Part shown: one piece after another, positions 54,246 through 62,220 of the stretch
Layout of the letters: every line of letters starts with the position of its first letter
Numbering within the stretch: position 1 is the first letter of the stretch
DNA from: Amoebophrya sp. A120
Taxonomy: Eukaryota; Sar; Dinophyceae; Syndiniales; Amoebophryaceae
DNA: 64,000 nt
NCBI GenBank assembly: GCA_905178155.1
Contig: CAJINV010000005.1
Span: forward strand, 4,508,918-4,572,917
Direction of reading: 5' to 3'
Notes under the pieces: model-generated
What the model saw: only the letters and a program-made list of their open reading frames with translations
Database searches by the model: none
Told to the model about the DNA's origin: nothing
Position numbers and translations under genes: made by a program

Positions 54246-55031
54246 TCACAGCTCCCCTGCGTCGTTTTCTACTCCAACGTCAATGGTTCCCCCAAGATCT
54301 CCAATTCTCCGCGCGCGCCGCAACTGCTGGATCTCCACCTGAAGTCGCGCGTTTTCTTGTCGGAGCCTCTGGATGCGGTCGAGGACTTCCCCCTGCAACT
54401 TTTCTTCAACTCGAAGCAGGAGCGCCGGAACAGCAGAACCACCACCGAAGGGGTCGTATATCTGGTTCACCACGAAGAACTTTTCGTTTTTCGACGTGCT
54501 ATCGACCCAGTCCACCTGTACGTAGCTGTGCTTTTCTGCTCGGAGGTTGTGCAGAAGGTCCGAGACGGTTCCCGCTAAGGTCGTGCTCGTGACGATACGC
54601 TGCGGGGGGGTGATGAGGCTCAAGTTTATCAGGGACGGGCGGTGGCTGTACTCAAACACGAAATCCACATAGTCGCCGCGTTTCTTTGGCTCTCCCTTCA
54701 ATTCCCAGGTCTTGTCTGCTACCGCACTTCCTTCAAAATCCCGCTCTCGTTTCACCAGGACCGAGGAGCACCGGGAATGCAGCAGAAGAGGGAGATGCGA
54801 CGTGTCCAAGAGCTGCTGTCGTGTGTCAAGCGTGTTGGAAAGGAATTCTTCCAGCTCCCCGCTTGTTATCACTCCTCTCCGCACCAGCTCTGCTAATTCT
54901 GTTCGTTCTTCGTGCCGTCTCTGCATCGCATCGGCGCGAGACGTTGATCTAAATGCTGTAGCTGCAGTTGTTGTAGAAATTTCTGCGGGGCTGGGAGAGT
55001 CGAACTGTCTAGCGTAGAAAAAGGTCTTCAA
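54246..55031 (-). CDS. Unidentified coiled-coil protein
   Basis: A 261-codon minus frame starting MKTFFYARQFDSPSP. I do not recognise the family. The N-terminal half has a helical stretch (RHEERTELAELVRRGVITSG, LEEFLSNTL). The middle looks like a mixed fold (KKRGDYVDFVFEYSHRPS, HSYVQVDWVDSTSKNEKFFV). The C-terminus has a clear coiled coil (LLLRVEEKLQGEVLDRIQRL, then ENARLQVEIQQL). Composition is less skewed than the surrounding repeats, which argues for a real protein. It lies directly upstream of the LINE on the same strand, so it could be an accessory ORF of the element or a host gene. No membrane segment. Confidence 0.45.
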   Translation of the reverse strand: MKTFFYARQFDSPSPAEISTTTAATAFRSTSRADAMQRRHEERTELAELVRRGVITSGELEEFLSNTLDTRQQLLDTSHLPLLLHSRCSSVLVKRERDFEGSAVADKTWELKGEPKKRGDYVDFVFEYSHRPSLINLSLITPPQRIVTSTTLAGTVSDLLHNLRAEKHSYVQVDWVDSTSKNEKFFVVNQIYDPFGGGSAVPALLLRVEEKLQGEVLDRIQRLRQENARLQVEIQQLRRARRIGDLGGTIDVGVENDAGEL

Positions 55032-55766
55032 GAAATCACCGAAGGCGGACCCCTGGCGCCCTTGCTGCTAACCTGGACGCGGATGGACTATGACGGTCCT
55101 CTGCCTCGGATCACTGGCACTGCCACTGGGATGCGTGGGATTAGCTAGACAACGACCACCCTTTTGTTTTGCGCGTCTCTGTATTTGTTGCTGTTGCTGC
55201 GTGTCCGTCGCCGCTTCGGACCGCGCCAAAATGGCGAAATCTTCACTGTCCGGTCTCGGCTATCCACTAGCACGTGGCCGGCCGAACTATGACGACCGGA
55301 AGTGAGTCACACTTGCCTTTCCTAGACGAGCAACATCTCTCGCGGTTCGTTATGATGGTGGCTTCTGTTGTAGTTGTTCTGGGGGCGTGGACTGCATGTC
55401 GGGGTTGTTGTAGCAGGTTGCTGTCGTCTTTCCTGGTGCTTTTCCAACCGGAGAAGGAGTATGCACGAGGGCACTATCAGGCCCTGCGCTGCTCGTCCCT
55501 GTAGCTAGGTCGGCCCCACGAAAAACAGACGGAAATAAGGAAAACAATACCACAAAGTGGAGGAGTGATGGTCCGGGTCATGAGTATTTCGCGGGAGACG
55601 CCTCGGGGAGAACCTATAGCCGAATAGGCCAGGTAATCCCCAAGAGTCTCGGCACACGGCCATCAGGATCCTATTTGCATTTCCATTTGATTCCTTCGGA
55701 GATCATAGATTCTGATCGCAGTACCTCGATGGATACAGGATAGATCCCAGATCTGACGAATTCCTC
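55032..55766. other. Non-coding stretch before the gap
   Basis: Short frames only; nothing recognised. Sequence just left of the gap is of a different composition from the LINE region. Confidence 0.45.
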
Positions 55767-55866
55767 NNNNNNNNNNNNNNNNNNNNNNNNNNNNNNNNNN
55801 NNNNNNNNNNNNNNNNNNNNNNNNNNNNNNNNNNNNNNNNNNNNNNNNNNNNNNNNNNNNNNNNNN
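55767..55866. other. Assembly gap (100 N)
   Basis: Exactly 100 N, the conventional length for a gap of unknown size. Linkage between the LINE side and the Helitron side is therefore not shown by sequence. Confidence 0.99.
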
Positions 55867-56276
55867 GCGCTGCGGGAAGCGACTACAAGCAAAGAAAGAC
55901 GGTGGACACTTCTTGAACGCTTGAGCCAGGAAAGGTGCCTAAACTCTAGCAAAATGCCCACGTGATAGATGTAAGCGCGACCCCGTTCACACACTTAAAG
56001 AAGAGAAAAGGCGCGACGGCGATTAGGCGCATGCTATGCACCACATCAGCCCGCATGGGAGTAACCTTATCGGACAAAGAGTAAGAAGAGAAACGCGCTC
56101 CCAAGAGAAACGCCCGAAGCCTTACATAGGTCAGCAAATAGCCCCGCGCTTTGGTCTACCCCTGTCGTGTTTTTTTTCGCCCGCCCGTAAGGATTGCGCA
56201 TTTTTGGAAGCCACCCCCCCACGTAAGTTATACCCTCGAGTCCTTTCGCTTTTTAGTGGCGCACCCAAAAAAGAAA

Positions 56277-59200
56277 ATGGCGAAGCTGGAACTCAGTGAG
56301 CGCATCGCCTGGCCCGACCGGTGTGAGGTCTGTCATTTTCGCCGCCGGGACGTTGAGAACGACTCCGACTGCTGCCGCGTGTGCAATGGATTTAGCACCG
56401 CCTGCGATAAGTGCCAGACCCGATACCCAGCCGGGTACTTCAATTATCCCGATCGCATCAATGCCCTTCGGTGCGAGGAAATTCAGAAGAGCCAGAAGTG
56501 GCCGCGCCCTGTGCCGCCATTAACCCACAGCGGTTTTTTTCCTGTCCTCGAAGTGTTCGAGGCGCTTGCTGGTGATGCAGCACCACAGGCCCCGACCCAA
56601 CTGGACAACCTTTGCCGGCCGTGCGCCATCAAGGCCAACGTCTTCACTGCGCCGGAGTACGCTCTCCCCCACCCGCCCGAGGTTTGGGGAGAGATGGAAG
56701 TAGAAGCAGCCCCGTGCAAGTGGTGTGGCGTGTATGTTTACGAAAATACGGAGGCAACGTGGGACCCTGCAACAGAGCAGCAGAAGACCTGCATCCTCTG
56801 CAACGACGGCGCGGAGGCGCTTTCCTCGGACTTTTGGGAAAGGTTGACCGATGGCCGGGAGGAATACATCCATGAGTGGGAGACGGTTCCGAAGGCCTCC
56901 GCCCTGTACGCGCGAGCAAATTCCAACGTCGCTATGATGCGCTACCAATATGAACCACGGGACGCGCGGAGGCACACCAAGAAGGAGCGGAAGTACATGG
57001 GCCGGCGCGCCGAGTCGTTTCCCTTGGGCTCCCAGTTGTTCTCGTTCGGGACTGGCCTATGGTGCCCCAACTACTTAGCGGACTGCCTCGGGATCAAAGT
57101 GGCTCTGACGGTGGCGGCAGGAGGGAAGTCGCCGCGGGCGCAGGAAAAAAAGGCAGCCGCCGACATGCTCGGGCTCCTGACCCGGAGGAACCGCGGGCAC
57201 CCGGTCTACAGCCATGTAAATTTTCAGCGCTACCTGAACGACCCGGGGCCAATTACCGGGCTCGGGCTTGAGCTTGACGCCGGGGGGGTTTGTGGGGTGA
57301 CCATTCGCGTAAACGCCGGACGCATGCGCGAAGGGTCCGAGATTTTTTTCCCCACGAAGGAGCAGCACGACATGGATGCGAAGAAGATCCACCAAAAGCA
57401 TGAGGACCTGACGCGGTTGTGGGAGCAGTTGCTCGGCGTCGAGTTTCCGCTGCTTTTCGTGAACGGCCTGACTTTGCCGGCCAACGTGACTACGAAGTGC
57501 TTTCTCCGCCAGTATTTCGCACGCCCGGAAATGATGAGCCCCGTGCTCCATGACCTCCACCAGGAGCTGCTCCTGCGCTTTTCCCTCAATCAGCGGCAGC
57601 GCCTCATCCTCGCCTATTCGGCAGCGTACCAAAAAAGCCACCCGGGAAAGCTTCCCCGCCGCCTGCCCGCCAACGTGCCCGGCTCGTTAGAAGAAGTCGC
57701 GGAACAGCGGGGCAAGGCGTTCGCCATCATGCGCAAGCTCGGCGCTGCGGACCTCATGACGACCGCGACGCAAGCAGACGACACGCGCGAACTTGTCGCC
57801 GAGGCTTCGCGCAGACCCTGGGGCACCTGTGGCGTTCTCGACGAACCCGCTGCAAGCGTGCGCGCCTTTCAAGCGAAGATGTGGCTGCACACGGACAGCC
57901 TGGAGCAAATCTACGGCCCCTGCGCCGCAGTAACTTGGGGAAAAGAGGCCCAGCCCAGCAGCGGCAGACCGCACCAGCACACTCTGACGTGGTTCCTGCT
58001 TCCGCTTTTGCTCGAGCAGGATTTCGATGAATTCATTACCCGCAGCCGCGACTTCATTCCCCAAGACTGCCCCGCTTGGAAAGAAACCGCCGACAAAGTT
58101 TTCTACCATAACCACACAGCGGCCTGCTTGCGACCCGGCCAGACGCAGTGCCTCCGGCGCATTCCTGCCGTGGTCGTTGCGGTCACATATCTCGACGACC
58201 GGGGCTTCTTGCAGATCGAGACCGACCCCGCCGATGTGATGTTCGTCGGTATCGACAAAAAGACCTTCTGCCGGTTTCGTGCGCATTGCCACGCAACAGG
58301 GGTCGGGGGGGCCAACAAAGTCCGCTACGTGATCACCTACCCGATTAAGAAGATGAAGCCCCTCGGGAAAAACACGGAGCAGGGAAGCTGGCAAATGTTC
58401 GAGCAGGACGGGCGCTTTAATGAGGTCGAGACGCTTCACGCGGCCCAGGTGCTTCCCGCGTCGGATGCGGCTGCCGAGCTCTATGGCTTCAACCGGCTCG
58501 GGGTCCACGTCCCCGACGGCCTTCTCCGTCCGATTCTCGTAAATGAGTACCACATCGACTCCGCGCGTTGTTTCCGTATGGCGGCAGGGCCGACGGATTA
58601 CGTCAGCAACTGGCTCGACCGGCCGGAAAAATATCGCTCTTGGTCGCTTGAACGGTTCTCCCTCGGCACTATCCCGTCGGCAGACGCGCGGCTTCTGGCG
58701 CCTTTCATGCACTGGCGCCCAGCGATCCACGAGGAAGAGTTTCGCGGGGAGACGCGGTTCGGCGTTGTCTTGGAATTGCAGACGCTTCGGGAGTTCGTCC
58801 AGTTCTTAGAGGAACACCGGAAGGAAATTCGCGGCAACACGGCGGGCGCGCTCGAGAAAGCCAGGCGCATCCTCGCAAAACGCGACCCCTTTCGGGAGAT
58901 CGCCCACATCCGCGGCAAAAATTTCGGGGACACCTATCTGCTGTGGCTTTGTGGGCTGCATCTTGTTGAAAGGGCTGACGTGGAGGAGTATTTTGACGAC
59001 CCCGCAGCGAGCATGCGGCGCTGGAATTACCCCGCCCACCTTGCGGGGTTTGTTTTTCAAAACTTTTTGGATGAACTCACCCAATTGCGGCCGCAGACCG
59101 GCCCGCTGACGCTTTTCGTGAAGTACTTCACAAACTTCCAGGCGGAGGCCCGGCAGATTGCATGGCAGTGGCTTGAGGACGAACATGGAATCCCGGCGAA

Positions 59201-60839
59201 GGTCATCGCGCAGCGGCTCGAGCGCGAAGGCATCGACCGCCACACGATTCGCCAGACCCGCCCGGACGCGGCCACCCACCTGATGACCTTCGGATCCGAC
59301 CGCGAGCGACGGCAGTACTATGTCGACGCATACCACGCCCGCATCCGCGCAAACCGCCAGGCACACGCGCGGGAGTTCGCAAACCTTCTCCATGGTGCCG
59401 ACCCGAACGCGATCGAGATGACACCCGGACAGAAAGCAGCCTTCTATGAGTTCATGGACGGCGGCACCGAGACCCCTAACGCGGTCGCCGACGTTGTTGC
59501 ATGCGACGAAGCTGCCGGGGCCGGCAAGGCCATTCTGATTCGTGCAATCGAGCTCGCCTCCTACCTTCGGGGCCTTGTCATTATTCTGCTCGCCTCCACC
59601 GGGCAGGCCGCCACAATCATCGGCGGCAAGACAATGCACGACGGCCTCGGGATGACGATCGAGCTCGAGGACAGCAAGGCTTGGGGGGAGGAGGCGCAAG
59701 CACTTGCCGGCGCGGCCGACATTGTTCTGATCGATGAGGACGCCATGGGTAACGCTGAGTGGTTCGAGACTGGGGAGAAAAAGGTCGGCGATCAGACGCT
59801 TCTTTGGATGCAGGCCCTTGGCAAGGCGTCGGGCCGGGCACGCGCGAAGCCCTGGGGCGCGAAGAAGGTCGGGCTCCTCGGCGACACCCACCAGCTTCCC
59901 AGCGTGTTGCGACTCACAAAAGCCACGGACGCCCTTCTTGCTGGATCGCCGACGCCGTTCGCCCGGTATGTGGAGACCCTCCCACGCGTGCGCTACATCT
60001 ACACCGACAACGGGAAACACAACCCGCGCTACGACACACAGGAATGGAGTGAAGAGCTGGACCCTATTCGAACGGGCGAGACGAAGGAGATCGACCTCAC
60101 CACCTTCGGGCGGGTCGGCGCTGCGGACGCGGAATACTCCTACCAATGGCTTGGGGAGCGTGTTCGCATTGGTGGCGGCGTCGATGCCCTGAACAAAGTG
60201 GAGATCGTTGTCGGCACCCATCGCGAACGCCGCCGGGTTCTCGGGGTGCGCGCGCGGGCTTTGCGTTCCCTGCGGGTCGCGTGCCGCACATACAAACCCC
60301 TGATGCTCAACATGCAGAATCCATTGCTTGAAGGCTTCGAGACCGAAGAATCGACACGGTCGGAGGCTCTGGAGCTCTTCATCGGTGAGCGCGTCGCCCT
60401 TACGGGCCCACTCAGATTATTGCAACGCACATACGCGACCAACTCCCGCGGCATCCTTCGCGGGTTCGGCGACACTTTCGTCCTTGTGCGATTTGACGAC
60501 ACAGGGATGGAGGAAGAAGTGCCGCTCAACAGTACCTGGGAAGAAGACGTGGACGCGGATCCGGGCGCGCGCTGGTTGGTTTTGGCGATCGGGGTCCGTG
60601 CCAGCGTGGTCAGCACGATCCACAGCTTCCAGGGGCGCACGGTTGCCCTCGGTATCCTTTACGTGATTTCCGTCGCAACCATCTGGGTACTCCATGGGAT
60701 CGCCTTCACCATGCTCAGCCGGCCGCGAAGTCGCAGCCAGGTCGCGCTTTATCGCGAGGACGGGGTCACGACGTTAGAGAACTACGTCGACCTTGCGACG
60801 TTTGGACTACCGCGTCCGCGCGTTAGATGGTTCCCGTAA
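56277..60839 (+). CDS. Helitron-type Rep/PIF1-helicase protein with degenerate Walker A
   Basis: About 1,520 aa from the first good ATG (AAAATGGCG); the frame is open 42 codons further upstream. Cys-rich N-terminus (CEVC, CCRVC, CDKC, CRPC, CKWC, CILC; residues 15-180), probably zinc-binding. The Rep part matches the Helitron plan: ARPEMMSPVLHDLHQELL, then RPHQHTL as the two-His motif (residues 566 and 568, with Gln between instead of a hydrophobic residue), and YVITYPIKK as the two-Tyr YxxxY motif (684 and 688). The PIF1-like helicase follows: CDEAAGAGKA (Walker A, Lys 1084, but Ala where Thr/Ser is expected and Glu for the first Gly), VLIDEDAMG (Walker B, Asp 1153), LLGDTHQLPSV, and STIHSFQGRTV with FTMLSRPRSRSQV. 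Role: rolling-circle transposition. The frame is uninterrupted over 4.5 kb, but the altered Walker A raises doubt about activity. Element ends were not found. Confidence 0.82.
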   Translation: MAKLELSERIAWPDRCEVCHFRRRDVENDSDCCRVCNGFSTACDKCQTRYPAGYFNYPDRINALRCEEIQKSQKWPRPVPPLTHSGFFPVLEVFEALAGDAAPQAPTQLDNLCRPCAIKANVFTAPEYALPHPPEVWGEMEVEAAPCKWCGVYVYENTEATWDPATEQQKTCILCNDGAEALSSDFWERLTDGREEYIHEWETVPKASALYARANSNVAMMRYQYEPRDARRHTKKERKYMGRRAESFPLGSQLFSFGTGLWCPNYLADCLGIKVALTVAAGGKSPRAQEKKAAADMLGLLTRRNRGHPVYSHVNFQRYLNDPGPITGLGLELDAGGVCGVTIRVNAGRMREGSEIFFPTKEQHDMDAKKIHQKHEDLTRLWEQLLGVEFPLLFVNGLTLPANVTTKCFLRQYFARPEMMSPVLHDLHQELLLRFSLNQRQRLILAYSAAYQKSHPGKLPRRLPANVPGSLEEVAEQRGKAFAIMRKLGAADLMTTATQADDTRELVAEASRRPWGTCGVLDEPAASVRAFQAKMWLHTDSLEQIYGPCAAVTWGKEAQPSSGRPHQHTLTWFLLPLLLEQDFDEFITRSRDFIPQDCPAWKETADKVFYHNHTAACLRPGQTQCLRRIPAVVVAVTYLDDRGFLQIETDPADVMFVGIDKKTFCRFRAHCHATGVGGANKVRYVITYPIKKMKPLGKNTEQGSWQMFEQDGRFNEVETLHAAQVLPASDAAAELYGFNRLGVHVPDGLLRPILVNEYHIDSARCFRMAAGPTDYVSNWLDRPEKYRSWSLERFSLGTIPSADARLLAPFMHWRPAIHEEEFRGETRFGVVLELQTLREFVQFLEEHRKEIRGNTAGALEKARRILAKRDPFREIAHIRGKNFGDTYLLWLCGLHLVERADVEEYFDDPAASMRRWNYPAHLAGFVFQNFLDELTQLRPQTGPLTLFVKYFTNFQAEARQIAWQWLEDEHGIPAKVIAQRLEREGIDRHTIRQTRPDAATHLMTFGSDRERRQYYVDAYHARIRANRQAHAREFANLLHGADPNAIEMTPGQKAAFYEFMDGGTETPNAVADVVACDEAAGAGKAILIRAIELASYLRGLVIILLASTGQAATIIGGKTMHDGLGMTIELEDSKAWGEEAQALAGAADIVLIDEDAMGNAEWFETGEKKVGDQTLLWMQALGKASGRARAKPWGAKKVGLLGDTHQLPSVLRLTKATDALLAGSPTPFARYVETLPRVRYIYTDNGKHNPRYDTQEWSEELDPIRTGETKEIDLTTFGRVGAADAEYSYQWLGERVRIGGGVDALNKVEIVVGTHRERRRVLGVRARALRSLRVACRTYKPLMLNMQNPLLEGFETEESTRSEALELFIGERVALTGPLRLLQRTYATNSRGILRGFGDTFVLVRFDDTGMEEEVPLNSTWEEDVDADPGARWLVLAIGVRASVVSTIHSFQGRTVALGILYVISVATIWVLHGIAFTMLSRPRSRSQVALYREDGVTTLENYVDLATFGLPRPRVRWFP

Positions 60840-62220
60840 GTTCCCTACCCCTCTGCGCCCTTATGAGTATGCCGATCAATTTACTATTTTATTTCTTTTT
60901 TAGTGCTTCACTGCTAGCCCTTTCCTGGTATTTTGCCCCCGGGCCAGGCGCATGCTTTTCATTCCCACCCCTTGAAGGAAGTACTCCCAAAGCCCCCCCC
61001 GTTGATCGAGTTCGCCGCTAAGCCTTCGCCTTTATTTTATTTGTCTGATACCCCCCCCGGTCTTTTGTCTTGCTTCTCTTGATGTATTTGCTTGGTGCTG
61101 CACCAGGTCCCTAACACAATAGGCCGAACCACACAAACAAAGAAACCAAAAGAAACCACTGACCCGCTCTGTTTGCCCTTTTGTTGTGAACAAAGAAACC
61201 AAAAGAAACCACTGACCCGCTCTGTTTGCCCTTTTGTTGTGCGCCATCCGAAGAACACGCGCCGAGAAAGAATCTGCCACCCTGGTCACAGGCTGGCCAG
61301 CAGGTCGTGGCTGGCAATCTGGCCCCGGTGTGTTTTCGCTTTTCTTTGAGGTCTGAGATGTAAGACCTGAGCTCTGAAGTCCGAGGGGTGGCGTTTGCGA
61401 CGTGATGCCTGAGATCTGGGAGTCGGGCTCCGAGGTTGGTTCGAGAGGCTCGAGGGCTGAGATTCGTGGTCTGAGATTCGAGGTCTGGGATTCGAGATCT
61501 GAGACCCGAGCGATGAGACTCGAGATCTGAGACTCGAGATCTGAGACTGGGCTCGAGATCTGAGACTCGAGATCTGAGCCTCAAGATCTGGGATGCGAGA
61601 TCTGATCTCTGAGATTTCAGATCTGAAGACTGAGACATGAGGCGTGAGATCTGAGATCTGATCGCAAGTCTGCAGATTTCAAATATGAAAGTTTGAAACT
61701 TGAAAACTTGAAAGTTGAAAACCTGAAACTCCAAATTTTGAAACTTGAAAATTTGAAATTTGAAAACGTGAAACTTGAAAAATTGAAAACTTGCAATCTG
61801 AAAACTTGAAATCTGAAAACTTGAAATCTGAAAACTTGAAATCTGAAAACTTGAAATCTGAAAACTTGAAATTTGAAAATGTGAAATTGAAATGTTTGAA
61901 AGTGTGAAATTGAAATGTGCAAATGTGAAATTTGAAATGTCATATTTGCATTTGACGGATCCGGTTTGTCAAATCTGTTTTTGACGGATCCGGTTCTCGC
62001 TTCTCGGATATTCGACTCGAACTCTCCTCAGCTCGCAACTAGAACTATAGGGTCGGCCGAGCACCCAACATGCAGATGATTCGTTTTCTACTTATCGCTT
62101 ACTGGGCCCCAGCGCTGTGATCAGTCTTCTCCTGTCCAGTTTATTCTCCTTCGTGGTAAGTATTTTCGTACGCCCAGCAACGCACAAGTGGTTTTCACCA
62201 ACTACTTTTACATTCTTATG
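60840..62220. repeat. Minisatellite region downstream of the Helitron ORF
   Basis: A 52-bp unit (AAAGAAACCAAAAGAAACCA to GTTTGCCCTTTTGTTGTG) is tandemly doubled at about 61137-61241. Degenerate GAGATCTGAGACTC repeats span about 61340-61660. A 15-bp repeat around CTTGAAATCTGAAAA runs at about 61690-61945, with at least six near-perfect units at 61785-61870. A doubled TTTGACGGATCCGGTT lies at about 61953 and 61979. No gene was recognised. Confidence 0.8.

Noticed and set aside
58806-60221. 471-codon minus frame inside the Helitron gene
   Set aside because: Antisense shadow; the plus frame has clear helicase motifs over the same bases.
55867-60839. Bacterial contamination right of the gap
   Set aside because: The protein has the eukaryotic Helitron Rep plus PIF1 layout. 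The gap does leave physical linkage unproven.
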